Assembly: GCF_004118975.1 (NCBI RefSeq)
Contig: NZ_CP035376.1
Span: 2,170,001 to 2,234,000, forward strand
Source of the DNA: Luteimonas sp. YGD11-2
Lineage (GTDB): Bacteria > Pseudomonadota > Gammaproteobacteria > Xanthomonadales > Xanthomonadaceae
Direction of reading: 5' to 3'
DNA: 64,000 nucleotides
Every line of letters starts with the position of its first letter. Position 1 is the first letter of the stretch. Below the pieces are notes generated by a model. It had not been told where the DNA came from, did no database searches, and saw only the letters and a program-made list of their open reading frames with translations. Shown here in pieces: positions 43,446 through 52,523 of this stretch. A program made the position numbers and the translations under genes.

Positions 43446-43916
43446 TTATGGTGCCATCGACGGTGCCCTGCGCGCAGTGTGCGTGGTGGGCGCGGCCAGT
43501 CGGAGTTCACGGCGTGCGGCCGGCAGCAGGGTATCGGGCCACCAGGCGATGCGCTGCGCGCGCCCGTGCGCATCGCGCCAGCGCGCGAACGCCAGTGGCC
43601 CGCGCCACGCGAGTTCGAAGCCGTCCACGCCCTGCCCGTCCACCTCGACGCGGCCATTGCCGGGGAAATGCAGCGTGCGTGGCGCCCGGCGTGCCTCGCG
43701 GCGTACGACGGAAATGCCGTAGGCGCAGGCCAGCAGCGTGAGCGGCCATGCGGCAATGCGCGGCATCTCGGAGGCGAGGATCGCCACCGGCGCCAACGCG
43801 GTCATCAACAGCAGCGCGGCCAGCAGCCAGCGCGAAGGATTCCAGGCGACGGTGCCGCCGTCAGCGCTGTTCCTGGAGCGAACGCATGCGTTCGACAAGA
43901 CCTCTGAGGCTGGCAT
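43446..43916 (-). CDS. Small membrane protein, YgfX/CptA-like
   Basis: Up to 156 residues. Two adjacent membrane segments ([19 protein letters not shown] and [15 protein letters not shown]) followed by a cytoplasmic beta domain ([36 protein letters not shown]). This is the topology of E. coli YgfX, encoded next to SdhE (YgfY) there as well. The start is uncertain: the ATG at 43916 would overlap sdhE by 56 bp, and a TTG at 43898 or another site may be used. Sequence is poorly conserved; the call relies on topology and position. Confidence 0.65.
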   Translation of the reverse strand: MPASEVLSNACVRSRNSADGGTVAWNPSRWLLAALLLMTALAPVAILASEMPRIAAWPLTLLACAYGISVVRREARRAPRTLHFPGNGRVEVDGQGVDGFELAWRGPLAFARWRDAHGRAQRIAWWPDTLLPAARRELRLAAPTTHTARRAPSMAP

Positions 43917-44121
43917 CGGGGACGTCCTCGTAGCCCATGAACCAGCGCCAGAGCCTATCGTCCTCGCAATCCATCAGCTGTAGGAATACCCCGCGTTCCG
44001 CGTCGGACGCGGTTGGCCATGCACGGTCGAGATACGCGTTGAACAGCACGTCGAGTTCGCGCATGCCGCGGCGGCAGCGCCAGCGCAGGCGCTTGAGTTC
44101 GGCGTCGTCGTGCGTGCTCAT
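43861..44121 (-). CDS. sdhE: Succinate dehydrogenase flavinylation factor SdhE
   Basis: An 86-residue SdhE/CptB protein. The functional RGMRELD motif ([18 protein letters not shown]) and the acidic [13 protein letters not shown] segment are conserved. It promotes covalent FAD attachment to SdhA. The ATG overlaps the stop of the MAPEG gene (ATGA at 44118-44121). Located just after sdhB. Confidence 0.93.
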   Translation of the reverse strand: MSTHDDAELKRLRWRCRRGMRELDVLFNAYLDRAWPTASDAERGVFLQLMDCEDDRLWRWFMGYEDVPDASLRGLVERMRSLQEQR

Positions 44122-44546
44122 GCCTGCGCCAGCAGCCAGCCGAGACGGATCCAGAACAGCAGCAGCACCGCAACCCCGAGCAGGAACACGCGGAAGCGGT
44201 GCATCACCTTGTTGTAGCCGCACTGGATGGCGCTGTGGGCGATGCGCAGGGCCACGAAACCCCATGCAAGGGCGACCACCCACGGGTCGCGCACGCCGAC
44301 CGCCAGCGCCACCGCAACGCCGAAGTAGAACAGCACCGGCAGTTCGAACAGGTTGCGGTAGTTGTCCGACGCGCGGCTGTCGCTGAGCCGCTGCGCCAGT
44401 TGCCCGGAAAGCGCCACCGACTGCGGGTGGATGCGCTCGCGCACCATCTCGCCGATGCGCCGGCGGTACATCACGCCGGCCACCACGAAGGTCAGTGCGA
44501 CCAGCGCCAGGCCGGGCCACAGGATCGGATTGCTGGTCACCATCAC
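44118..44546 (-). CDS. MAPEG-family membrane protein
   Basis: A 142-residue protein with four membrane spans. It has the MAPEG pattern: R-rich loop, [16 protein letters not shown] (the conserved N-x-x-E-x-P-V-L), then [14 protein letters not shown]. Members include glutathione transferases and eicosanoid enzymes, while most bacterial ones are uncharacterised. It sits between sdhB and sdhE and overlaps the latter. Start ATG at 44546 or 44543. Confidence 0.88.
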   Translation of the reverse strand: MMVTSNPILWPGLALVALTFVVAGVMYRRRIGEMVRERIHPQSVALSGQLAQRLSDSRASDNYRNLFELPVLFYFGVAVALAVGVRDPWVVALAWGFVALRIAHSAIQCGYNKVMHRFRVFLLGVAVLLLFWIRLGWLLAQA

Positions 44547-44589
44547 TGCCCCCGAACGAATCGCGCCGGCGGGTGCCGGCGCGGGATGA

Positions 44590-45384
44590 TCAACCGTGGC
44601 GCGCCAGCATCATCTGCTTGATCTGGCCGATGGCCTTGGCGGGGTTCAGGCCCTTCGGGCAGGTCCGCGTGCAGTTCATGATGGTGTGGCAGCGGTAGAG
44701 CTTGAACGGATCTTCCAGGTCGTCCAGGCGCGCGCCGGTGTCCTCGTCGCGGCTGTCGATGATCCAGCGGTAGGCCTGCAGCAGGATCGCCGGGCCGAGG
44801 TAGCGGTCGCCGTTCCACCAGTAGCTGGGGCACGCGGTGCTGCAGCAGGCGCACAGGATGCACTCGTAGAGGCCGTCGAGCTTGGCGCGGTCCTCCTTCG
44901 ACTGCAGGCGCTCGCGGTCCGGCGGCGGCGCGCTCTGCGTGCGCAGCCACGGCTTGATCGAGGCGTACTGGGCGTAGAAATGCGTGAGGTCGGGCACCAG
45001 GTCCTTGACCACCGGCATGTGCGGCAGCGGGTAGATCGGCACGTCGCCGTTGCCCTTGCCGCAGTCCTCGATGGCCTTGGTGCAGGCCAGCGTGTTGGTA
45101 CCGTCGATGTTCATCGCGCAGGAGCCGCAGATGCCCTCGCGGCACGAACGGCGGAAGGTGAGCGTCGGGTCGACTTCGTTCTTGATCTTGATCAGCGCGT
45201 CGAGAACCATCGGGCCGCACCTGTCGAGATCGACCTCGTAGGTGTCGACGCTCGGGTTGCGCCCGTCGTCCGGGTTCCAGCGGTAGACCTTGAAGGTCCG
45301 CACGCGCGTGGCGCCGGCCGCCGGGAAGTGGCGACCCGCCTGGATCTTCGAGTTCTGCGGAAGGGAGAATGCGGCCACGGTCAA
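44590..45384 (-). CDS. sdhB: Succinate dehydrogenase iron-sulphur subunit
   Basis: A 264-residue subunit carrying electrons from FAD to quinone. [2Fe-2S] cysteines are in [13 protein letters not shown] and LAC. [4Fe-4S] and [3Fe-4S] ligands are in [13 protein letters not shown] and [17 protein letters not shown]. The start is TTG at 45384, overlapping the preceding stop (TTGA), or a GTG at 45378 giving a N-terminus closer to the family. All cluster ligands are present. Confidence 0.95.
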   Translation of the reverse strand: MTVAAFSLPQNSKIQAGRHFPAAGATRVRTFKVYRWNPDDGRNPSVDTYEVDLDRCGPMVLDALIKIKNEVDPTLTFRRSCREGICGSCAMNIDGTNTLACTKAIEDCGKGNGDVPIYPLPHMPVVKDLVPDLTHFYAQYASIKPWLRTQSAPPPDRERLQSKEDRAKLDGLYECILCACCSTACPSYWWNGDRYLGPAILLQAYRWIIDSRDEDTGARLDDLEDPFKLYRCHTIMNCTRTCPKGLNPAKAIGQIKQMMLARHG

Positions 45385-45608
45385 ATCTCGGTATTGGCAG
45401 GCGATTTCGGCGCCAGCTGTGGGACACGGACGGTACGGAGCAGCAGATAGACGACCAGCGCGCCCAGCGGGGTCGCGAAGATCGTCAGCAGCACCCAGAA
45501 CATGACCTGCGCGAGATGCGCATTGCGCACGTAGAGCATGCGCAGGACCAGCGCCGCGGCGATGACGCCGAGCGCCCAGAGCATCATGAACTGATGGCTG
45601 AAGACCAT
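45381..45608 (-). CDS. Small two-span membrane protein between sdhA and sdhB
   Basis: Not recognised. A 75-residue protein, [20 protein letters not shown]..., with two predicted membrane segments (about 8-24 and 34-60) and a short basic/polar tail. Its stop overlaps the sdhB start, so it is translated with the sdh operon. It could be an accessory or small structural subunit of complex II, or related to phospholipase-D-nuclease N-terminal (PLDc_N) membrane proteins. Function is unknown. Confidence 0.75.
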   Translation of the reverse strand: MVFSHQFMMLWALGVIAAALVLRMLYVRNAHLAQVMFWVLLTIFATPLGALVVYLLLRTVRVPQLAPKSPANTEI

Positions 45609-45638
45609 ACCGGACTCGCTCCTCGTTCGGTCACCCGG

Positions 45639-47429
45639 TCAGTAGACGCGGGCGACGGGGGGGACGACCTGGACCTCGTCGTCGAGCGTGTACATGTGCA
45701 CCGGGCGGTAGTCGATGCGGGTGTTGCCGGCCTCGTCCACCCAGCACAGGGTGTGCTTCTGCCACTCGGTGTCGTTGCGGTCGGGGAAGTCCTCGCGGGC
45801 ATGGGCGCCGCGCGATTCCTTGCGGTTCTCCGCCGACACGATCGTCGCCAGCGCCTGGCCGAGCAGGTTCTGCAGCTCGAAGGTCTCGATCAGGTCGGAG
45901 TTCCACACCAGCGAACGGTCGCTGACCTTGACGTCGGCGAACGACGCGTGGATCTCGCGGATCTTCTGCACGCCGTCGGCCAGCGTCTCGCCGGTGCGGA
46001 ACACCGCGGCGTCGATCTGCATCGTGCGCTGCATCCGGTCGCGGATCTCGGCGGTCGAGGTGCTGCCGGTGGCGTGGCGCAGCGCGTCGAGGTTGGCCAG
46101 AGACCGGTCGCAGGCATCCTCGGCAAGGCGCTTGTGCGGGGCGCCGCTCTTGATGGTCTCGGCGCAGCGGTTGGCCACCGCGCGGCCGAACACCACCAGG
46201 TCGAGCAGCGAGTTCGAGCCCAGGCGGTTGGCGCCATGCACCGAGACGCAGGCGGCCTCGCCGATCGCGTACAGGCCCGGCACCACCGCATCCGGGTTGC
46301 CGTCCCTGAGCTGGACGACTTCGCCGCGGTAATTGGTGGGGATGCCGCCCATGTTGTAGTGGACGGTGGGGATGACCGGGATCGGCTGCTTGGTCACGTC
46401 GACGCCGGCGAAGATCCGCGCGCTCTCGGCGATGCCGGGCAGCTTCTCGTGGATGTCGTTGGGATCGAGGTGGGTGAGGTCGAGGTGGATGTGGTCCTTG
46501 TCGGTACCGACGCCGCGGCCTTCGCGGATCTCGATGGTCATCGAGCGGCTCACCACGTCGCGCGAGGCGAGGTCCTTGGCGTTGGGCGCGTAGCGCTCCA
46601 TGAAGCGCTCGCCCTGGGCGTTGCGCAGGATGCCGCCCTCGCCGCGCACGCCCTCGGTGATCAGGCAGCCGGCGCCGTAGATGCCGGTGGGGTGGAACTG
46701 CACGAACTCCATGTCCTGCAGGCCGAGCCCGGCGCGCAGCGCCATGCCGCCGCCGTCGCCGGTGCAGGTGTGGGCGGAGGTCGCGGAGAAGTACGCGCGG
46801 CCATAGCCGCCGGTGGCCAGCACCACGCCATGGGAGCGGAACAGGTGCAGCGTGCCCTCGGCCATGTCGAGCGCGAGCACGCCGCGGCAGGCGCCGTCCT
46901 CGTCCATGATCAGGTCGAGCGCGAAGTACTCGATGAAGAAGCGCGCGTCATGCTTGAGCGACTGCTGGTACAGCGTGTGCAGCATCGCGTGGCCGGTGCG
47001 GTCGGCCGCGGCGCAGGTGCGCTGGGCGATGCCCTTGCCGTAGTGCGTGGTCATGCCACCGAACGGGCGCTGGTAGATCTTGCCTTCCTCGGTGCGCGAG
47101 AACGGCACGCCCTGGTGCTCGAGCTCGATGATCGCGGGGATCGCCTCGCGGCACATGTACTGGATGGCGTCCTGGTCGCCCAGCCAGTCCGAGCCCTTGA
47201 TGGTGTCGTAGAAGTGGAAGCGCCAGTCGTCCTCGCCCATGTTGCCCAGCGCGGCGGAGATACCGCCCTGCGCCGCCACGGTGTGCGAGCGCGTGGGGAA
47301 CACCTTGGTCAGACAGGCGGTCTGCAGGCCCTTGGCGGCAAGGCCGAAGGTGGCGCGCAGGCCGGCGCCGCCGGCGCCGACGACGACCATGTCGTACTTG
47401 TGTTCGGTGATCTTGTAGGTCGAGGTCAT
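45639..47429 (-). CDS. sdhA: Succinate dehydrogenase flavoprotein subunit
   Basis: A 596-residue FAD subunit. Rossmann [14 protein letters not shown]. Covalent FAD His49 in [13 protein letters not shown]. Substrate site residues are in [29 protein letters not shown] and [20 protein letters not shown]-terminal [20 protein letters not shown] is normal. Oxidises succinate to fumarate. 153 bp separate it from sdhD, an unusually wide gap containing a REP-like hairpin. Confidence 0.96.
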   Translation of the reverse strand: MTSTYKITEHKYDMVVVGAGGAGLRATFGLAAKGLQTACLTKVFPTRSHTVAAQGGISAALGNMGEDDWRFHFYDTIKGSDWLGDQDAIQYMCREAIPAIIELEHQGVPFSRTEEGKIYQRPFGGMTTHYGKGIAQRTCAAADRTGHAMLHTLYQQSLKHDARFFIEYFALDLIMDEDGACRGVLALDMAEGTLHLFRSHGVVLATGGYGRAYFSATSAHTCTGDGGGMALRAGLGLQDMEFVQFHPTGIYGAGCLITEGVRGEGGILRNAQGERFMERYAPNAKDLASRDVVSRSMTIEIREGRGVGTDKDHIHLDLTHLDPNDIHEKLPGIAESARIFAGVDVTKQPIPVIPTVHYNMGGIPTNYRGEVVQLRDGNPDAVVPGLYAIGEAACVSVHGANRLGSNSLLDLVVFGRAVANRCAETIKSGAPHKRLAEDACDRSLANLDALRHATGSTSTAEIRDRMQRTMQIDAAVFRTGETLADGVQKIREIHASFADVKVSDRSLVWNSDLIETFELQNLLGQALATIVSAENRKESRGAHAREDFPDRNDTEWQKHTLCWVDEAGNTRIDYRPVHMYTLDDEVQVVPPVARVY

Positions 47430-47484
47430 CGTGGGTCTCTGGTTGCGCGGGGGAGGCGGCGGGAGGCCTGGGCCCTGACCCCAT

Positions 47485-47510
47485 CCCCCCTTCCGCACGC
47501 GGAAGAGGGG
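47485..47510. repeat. REP-like palindrome between sdhD and sdhA
   Basis: C-rich arm (47485-47496) and G-rich arm GCGGAAGAGGGG (47499-47510), 12 bp with one mismatch, 2-nt loop. Same family as 13985, 19925 and 50146. It may lower or adjust read-through between sdhCD and sdhAB. Confidence 0.65.
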
Positions 47511-47582
47511 CGAAAGTGCCGGCGGGAGCCGCTTCGGCGGCACCCTCGCCCGGATCACTCCGGGGTCTCGGACACTGCGGAA

Positions 47583-48002
47583 TTACAGGAGCGCGATGCG
47601 GGCGATCGCGTACAGCGAGGCCAGCGCGCCGAGCGTGCAGGCGACGATCGCCAGGAACTGCAGGGCGATCTCGAGCGAACGGGCGTGGATGTAGTCCTCG
47701 ATGATGGTCTGCAGGCCCATCCGCGTGTGCCAGAACATCGACACCGCGAACAGGGTCAGCAGGATCGCGTTCCACGGCCGCGCGATGGTCTCGCGCACGC
47801 TGTCGAGGTCGGCGCCGATCATCGACACCAAGAGGCCCACCAGCCACGGCACCAGCAGCGCCAGCACCACCGCAGTCACCCGGATCCACCAGAAGTGCGA
47901 GGTGCCCGACTTGCCCGAACCCAGGCCGCGCGCGCGCGCCAGCGGGGTGCGGAGGTCGCGGCGCACCGGTGCGCCGTTCGCGTTCGCCTTGACGTCGCTC
48001 AT
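47583..48002 (-). CDS. sdhD: Succinate dehydrogenase membrane anchor subunit SdhD
   Basis: A 139-residue three-span anchor. Quinone/haem region FWHTRMGLQTIIEDYIHARS includes the Asp-Tyr pair used in the quinone site. N-terminal RDLRTPLARARGLGSGKSGTS is typical of proteobacterial SdhD. ATG overlaps the sdhC stop. Confidence 0.93.
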   Translation of the reverse strand: MSDVKANANGAPVRRDLRTPLARARGLGSGKSGTSHFWWIRVTAVVLALLVPWLVGLLVSMIGADLDSVRETIARPWNAILLTLFAVSMFWHTRMGLQTIIEDYIHARSLEIALQFLAIVACTLGALASLYAIARIALL

Positions 48003-48403
48003 GCACCACCCCGCAGCGCGACGAACCAGATCGCCGACGTCAACACCAGCGTCAGGCCGACCACGGCATAGCCGGACCGGTACACCTCGGGAAGCTCGAA
48101 GCCCCAGCCCGCATCCCACAGCAGGTGGCGAATGCCGGCGAGCAGGTGGTAGACCATGCCCAGCGAGAACAGGAACAGCGCGACCATGCCGACCGGCGAG
48201 GCCAGGCACGCGGCGGCGCGCTCGTAGGCGTCACCGCCCTGCGCCACGGCCAGCAGCCACCACGCGAACACGAAGGCGCCCACGGTGATGCCGATGCCGG
48301 CGATGCGGAACAGGATGGACAACAGCGACGTCAGCTGGAACCTGTACGTCTGTCCGAGCATGAAGGGTGACAAAGGGCGTTCGCGATTCGCCATCGCTGG
48401 CAA
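47999..48403 (-). CDS. sdhC: Succinate dehydrogenase cytochrome b556 subunit SdhC
   Basis: A 134-residue three-span subunit. N-terminal RPLSPFMLGQTYRFQLTSLLS carries the SP-xx..Y..Q..S signature. Haem ligand His is in MVYHLLAGIRHLLWDAG. An ATG at 48394 is nearer the usual start than 48403. First gene of the sdh operon, 35 bp from the SDHAF4-type gene upstream. Confidence 0.93.
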   Translation of the reverse strand: MPAMANRERPLSPFMLGQTYRFQLTSLLSILFRIAGIGITVGAFVFAWWLLAVAQGGDAYERAAACLASPVGMVALFLFSLGMVYHLLAGIRHLLWDAGWGFELPEVYRSGYAVVGLTLVLTSAIWFVALRGGA

Positions 48404-48437
48404 TCTCCTCGCTGGCGGCGGTGCCGCGTGGCTGGAA

Positions 48438-48593
48438 TCAGAAGTCGATACAGCGGCCGTTCTTTTCCCAGTCGCCGTATCGGGTGGGTTCGGGGCCGTC
48501 GCGTCCGCCGATTTCCACCGGCCTGGGCGTCGGATCCGTGGCGGGCGTGGCCGCCTGATCCGGATCCGGAGTCGGGACGCTTTCGCCTATCAT
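48438..48593 (-). CDS. SDHAF4/DUF1674 succinate dehydrogenase assembly factor
   Basis: A 51-residue protein. Residues 23-51 carry the family motif RPVEIGGRDGPEPTRYGDW followed by EKNGRCIDF. In eukaryotes SDHAF4 binds flavinylated SDHA during complex II assembly, and alphaproteobacterial DUF1674 proteins are homologues. It starts at the ATG 48593, divergent from ygfZ and immediately before sdhC in the same direction. Role in SdhA maturation is inferred from family and context. Confidence 0.85.
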   Translation of the reverse strand: MIGESVPTPDPDQAATPATDPTPRPVEIGGRDGPEPTRYGDWEKNGRCIDF

Positions 48594-48633
48594 GGCCGGG
48601 TTCTTCACCGCACGGATTCTAGTTCCCACGCCC

Positions 48634-49491
48634 ATGCACGACAAGTCGGACGCCCTTCCCGGCGATTTTTTCGCCATCCCCGACATCCACGTGATCCGCA
48701 TGCAGGGGCGCGACGCGATCGCGTTCGCGCAGGCGCAGTTCATGAACGATGTTGCTGCCCTGGCCGACGGCCAGTGGCAGTGGAACGGCTGGCTGACGCC
48801 GAAGGGCCGCGTGGTGGCGCTGTTCGCGGTGCTGCGCGTGGATGGCGAGACCCTGCGCCTGCTGCTGCTCGACGCCGACCCGGCGGGGTTCGTGGAGCGC
48901 CTGCAGCGCTTCGTGTTCCGCAGCAAGGTCACGCTGGCGCCCGAGGCCGACGTGGCGGTTGCGGGGGCATTCGCCGCGCCGGGCAGCGCCCGTGGCGCGC
49001 AGGCTTCGGTCAACGATGATGGCGCGACCGAGCTCGATCTCGGCGGCGTGGACGAGCCCCGCACCCTGCGCATCGGCGCCGGCCCGGCGACCATCGACCC
49101 GGTCGCCCACGGCCGCTGGCGTGCACTGGATCTCGCGCATGGCCTGCCGCGGCTGGAGCCGTCGCAGCTGGAGCAATGGACGCCGCAGCAGCTGTCGCTT
49201 GACCGCCTGCGCGCCTTCAGCGTGAAGAAGGGTTGCTACCCGGGGCAGGAAATCGTCGCGCGCACGCATTTCCTCGGCCAGGTGAAGCGGGGCCTCGCGA
49301 GGCTGCACACCGGATCGGCGACGGTGTCGGCCGGCGACGAGGTGACCGCAGCGAGCGGCAGCGGCCGCATCGTCTGCAGTCAGGGTGACGAGGCGCTTGC
49401 GGTACTGCCTCTGGATCCCGCGCCGGTCGACCTGCAGGTGGGTGGCACCGCCGCCCGAGCCCTGCCGTTGCTGGACGGCCTGGCGCGCTGA
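48634..49491 (+). CDS. ygfZ: Folate-dependent Fe-S protein maturation factor YgfZ
   Basis: A 285-residue GCV_T-fold protein. The signature KKGCYPGQEIVARTHFLG is complete. It binds tetrahydrofolate and helps maintain certain iron-sulphur proteins. The ATG at 48634 is preferred; one at 48592 would overlap the divergent SDHAF4-type gene. Next to the sdh operon, whose SdhB carries three Fe-S clusters, though a specific link is inference. Confidence 0.92.
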   Translation: MHDKSDALPGDFFAIPDIHVIRMQGRDAIAFAQAQFMNDVAALADGQWQWNGWLTPKGRVVALFAVLRVDGETLRLLLLDADPAGFVERLQRFVFRSKVTLAPEADVAVAGAFAAPGSARGAQASVNDDGATELDLGGVDEPRTLRIGAGPATIDPVAHGRWRALDLAHGLPRLEPSQLEQWTPQQLSLDRLRAFSVKKGCYPGQEIVARTHFLGQVKRGLARLHTGSATVSAGDEVTAASGSGRIVCSQGDEALAVLPLDPAPVDLQVGGTAARALPLLDGLAR

Positions 49492-49639
49492 TTGCGCGCT
49501 TGATCCAGGGCGGCGCGCGGCCCATATTCGCGCACGGTCATCGTTGTGGCGCCCGGACCGCGGACGCATCGGGCAGGACGCCATACCGCTTTCACGCAGT
49601 CGATGTATTGATACCGCCTCCAGAGGAAGGGGAACCACC

Positions 49640-50134
49640 ATGCGCTTCGCACCGACCGCCGCCGCCGCGGCGCTTTCCACGCTGTTGCTTGCCGCCTGCG
49701 CCAGCCAGGCACCCGCCCCCGAGCCGGCGCCCGAACCGGTTCCGCAGCTGCCCTCGACGTTCCTCGAGCGGCTGTCCGCGGACGGTCTGTTCGCGTTCGG
49801 CAGTGCCAGCATCGAGGACTTCAGCGTCGAGGGCCGCACCGCGCTCGACGACCTGGCAACGCGCCTGTCGTCGCGCCCGCTCGAGATCGTGCACGTGATC
49901 GGCCACAGCGACCGCATCGGCAATGACCGCGCCAACCTGCGCCTGTCCGAGCAGCGTGCCAATGCGGTACGCGACTACCTGATCGACCGCGGCGTACCCG
50001 CCGAGCGCATCACCGCCGTGGGCCGCGGCAGCGTGGAGCCGGTGGAGGACTGCGAAGGCATGCGCGGCGACGCGCTGCGCGACTGCCTGGCGCCGAACCG
50101 CCGCGTGGAAGTGCGGGTGCAGTTCGCGGATTGA
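49640..50134 (+). CDS. OmpA-C-domain lipoprotein
   Basis: A 164-residue lipoprotein. Lipobox LLAAC (Cys20), Pro/Ala linker APEPAPEPVP, then the OmpA/Pal peptidoglycan-binding domain with VIGHSDRIGNDRANLRLSEQRA, AVRDYLIDRGVPAERITAVG and NRRVEVRV. It should anchor the outer membrane to peptidoglycan non-covalently. ATG has GAGGAAGG upstream. A Cys pair (about 136 and 146) may form a disulphide. Confidence 0.88.
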   Translation: MRFAPTAAAAALSTLLLAACASQAPAPEPAPEPVPQLPSTFLERLSADGLFAFGSASIEDFSVEGRTALDDLATRLSSRPLEIVHVIGHSDRIGNDRANLRLSEQRANAVRDYLIDRGVPAERITAVGRGSVEPVEDCEGMRGDALRDCLAPNRRVEVRVQFAD

Positions 50135-50145
50135 GCTGGACCGGG

Positions 50146-50169
50146 CCCTCTCCCCGCGCGGGGAGAGGG
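50146..50169. terminator. Perfect C-rich/G-rich palindrome between convergent genes
   Basis: Perfect 12-bp arms CCCTCTCCCCGC and GCGGGGAGAGGG with no spacer, 11 bp after the OmpA-like gene stop and 36 bp from the E1 gene stop. Same REP-like family as 13985, 19925, 47485. Probably works as a bidirectional stop or mRNA end. Confidence 0.6.
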
Positions 50170-50204
50170 TCAGCACCACGCAGGCGCGGGCCGCCTCGAA
50201 CGGC

Positions 50205-52481
50205 TCAGCCCTGCGCCAGTTCCGCCGCCGCCGCGACGATGTCCTCGTCCGACGGAATCACGAGGAACGCGGCGCCCGCAAGCGGAGTGAAGGTATCCGC
50301 GCCGACCACGCGCCGCAGTGGCTTGTGGCCCAGCCCGGCTTCGCTGATCGCGGTGATGATGCCCTCGCCCACCCCGGCGCTGCGGCGGCCCTCGTCGACC
50401 ACCAGGATGCGCGCGCACTCGCCGGCATGACGGGCGATCGCGGCCTCGTTCAAGGGCAGCAGCCAGCGCAGGTCCACCACGCGCACCTTCCAGCCGTGCG
50501 CGGCCTCGATGGCACGCGCGGCGCGCAGGCTCATCGGCACGCCGTTGCCGAAGGTGAAGATCACCAGGTCACGGGCATCGGCGTCGTACACGCGCTCCTC
50601 GCCGAGCGGCATCGCCTCGTCCGGTGACGGGTACGTCGTCAGCCAGCCGCCGTCGCCCGGCTCGTGCAGGTCCTTGGCCATGTACAGCGCGATCGGCTCC
50701 AGCAGCGCGCACACGCGCCCATCCACCTTTGCCAGTGCCACCAGCGTGCGCAGCATGGTGGCGGCATCGTCGCCGCGGCTCGGGCAACCAATGACCAGCC
50801 CGGGGATGTCGCGCAGTGCGGTGATCGAGTTGTCGTTGTGGAAATGCCCACCGAACCCGCGCTGGTAACCCAGCGAGGCGATGCGCATGACCATCGGATT
50901 GCGGTACTGGTTGTTGGAGAAGAACTGCAGGGTCGCCGCCTCGCCGCGGATCTGGTCGCATGCGTTGTGGAAGTACGCCAGGTACTGGATCTCCGGCAGC
51001 GGCAGCAGGCCCATGTTGGCGTAGCCCTGCGCCATGCCGAGGATCGTGGTTTCGTCGAGCAGCGTGTTGAACACGCGGCGCGCGCCGAACGCCTTCTGCA
51101 GCCCCTTGGTGACGGTGTAGACACCGCCCTTCTGCGCCACGTCCTCGCCGAACAGCAGGACTTCCGGGTACTTGGCGAACAGGTCGTGCAGCGCGGCGTT
51201 GATCTGGATCGCCAGGTGCTTGGGCCCGGCGTTTTCCGGCAACTTCGCCTCGCCACCGAACGCCTGCAGGCGGCGTTCGTCAAAATCCGCGCGGGCGGCT
51301 TCGGCGGCCACGGCGTCGGGCGTGTACGGCGCCAGCGGCGCGACCACGTCTTCCAGCGTCGACAGGCGCGGGCGGCTGTCCGCGTCCTCGGCCGCAGCGA
51401 AGCAGCGCTCGCGCGTGGCCTCGTACAGCGCAAGCACCTCGTCTTTCGACATCAGCCCGGACTCGAGCGCGATCGACGCCGAGCGCAGCAGCGGGTCGGT
51501 CGCCTCCACCGCGCACAGCTCCTCGATCGAGCGCCATTCGATCTCGAAGTCGGTGCCGGCGTGGCCCATGATCCGCGTCGTGCGCAGGTGCAGGAAGGTC
51601 GGCCGGCGGGTGCGGCGGCAATGCTCGACCGCACGCTGCACCTCACCGTAGCCGGCGGCGAGGTCGAGGCCATCGGCGGCGAAATAATCCAGGTCGGTGC
51701 GGTTGGCGAAATTGCGTGCGATCCAGCCGTCCGGGGTCTTCACCGAGATGCCGATGCCGTTGTCCTCGCAGACGAACAGCACCGGCGCCGGCAGCTTCTG
51801 GTAGGCCGTCCAGGCCGCGGCGTTGAACGCGGTCTGCGCGGTGGCGTGGTTGCTCGACGCATCGCCGAACGAGCACACGACGATGCTGTCGTCGGGCACC
51901 GGCAGCGCATGGCCGATGCGGCGCCCGTGCTCGATCGCGATCGCGGTGCCCAGCGCCTTGGGCAGGTGCGAGGCGATGGTGGAGGTCTGCGGCAGCACCC
52001 ACAACGGCTTGCTGCCCCACACCTTGTGGCGGCCGCCCGATGCCGGGTCGTCCTTGGAAGCGGCGAACGACAGCGCCGAATCCATCACCGGATCCATCCC
52101 CGGCAGCTTGCGGAAGCGCTCGGCCATGAAGCCGCCCGAGCGGTAATGCAGGAACGCGGGATCGGTATGCCGGGTGAGCCGGGCGACCATCGCGTTGCCT
52201 TCGTGGCCCGAGCTGCCGATGGTGTAGAAGACCTTGTTCTGCACGCGCAGCACGCGCGCCATCAGGTCGAGATGGCGGCTGATCAGCTGCGACTCGAACA
52301 GTTCGCGAAAACCGCGCGCGTCCAGCGCGCTGCCGTCGAGGATGGCTTCGTCAGCGGCCGGGCGGGCGTCGGCACGGCCGTCCCAGCCACGCACGGACTC
52401 CTGGAAGTTGACGTCGCAGATTTCCGCGCGGTTGAGCCCCTTCATGCGGGCGGGGATCGGACTGGGTACGGCTGCGAACAT
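50205..52481 (-). CDS. 2-oxoacid dehydrogenase E1, fused alpha and beta subunits (branched-chain type)
   Basis: A 758-residue thiamine-diphosphate enzyme in which the E1-alpha and E1-beta chains, usually separate, are one polypeptide. Alpha half (about 50-390): HEGNAMVARLT and TPP-binding SFGDASSNHA...CEDN. Beta half (about 430-758): LLFGEDVAQKGGVYTVTKGL, LLDETTILGMAQG and the C-terminal transketolase-type domain. This form occurs in Xanthomonadales and others. Substrate is likely branched-chain 2-oxoacids. No E2/E3 genes are adjacent. Start may be the second Met (about 36 bp downstream). Confidence 0.88.
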   Translation of the reverse strand: MFAAVPSPIPARMKGLNRAEICDVNFQESVRGWDGRADARPAADEAILDGSALDARGFRELFESQLISRHLDLMARVLRVQNKVFYTIGSSGHEGNAMVARLTRHTDPAFLHYRSGGFMAERFRKLPGMDPVMDSALSFAASKDDPASGGRHKVWGSKPLWVLPQTSTIASHLPKALGTAIAIEHGRRIGHALPVPDDSIVVCSFGDASSNHATAQTAFNAAAWTAYQKLPAPVLFVCEDNGIGISVKTPDGWIARNFANRTDLDYFAADGLDLAAGYGEVQRAVEHCRRTRRPTFLHLRTTRIMGHAGTDFEIEWRSIEELCAVEATDPLLRSASIALESGLMSKDEVLALYEATRERCFAAAEDADSRPRLSTLEDVVAPLAPYTPDAVAAEAARADFDERRLQAFGGEAKLPENAGPKHLAIQINAALHDLFAKYPEVLLFGEDVAQKGGVYTVTKGLQKAFGARRVFNTLLDETTILGMAQGYANMGLLPLPEIQYLAYFHNACDQIRGEAATLQFFSNNQYRNPMVMRIASLGYQRGFGGHFHNDNSITALRDIPGLVIGCPSRGDDAATMLRTLVALAKVDGRVCALLEPIALYMAKDLHEPGDGGWLTTYPSPDEAMPLGEERVYDADARDLVIFTFGNGVPMSLRAARAIEAAHGWKVRVVDLRWLLPLNEAAIARHAGECARILVVDEGRRSAGVGEGIITAISEAGLGHKPLRRVVGADTFTPLAGAAFLVIPSDEDIVAAAAELAQG

Positions 52482-52523
52482 GTCGATGGAATGCCTGGTC
52501 GGGTGGTTGCGAAAGCGACGCGG

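Noticed and set aside
45369..48071. Plus-strand open frame of about 900 codons across sdhB-sdhC
   Set aside because: Runs antisense to five well-supported genes and has a low-complexity composition.
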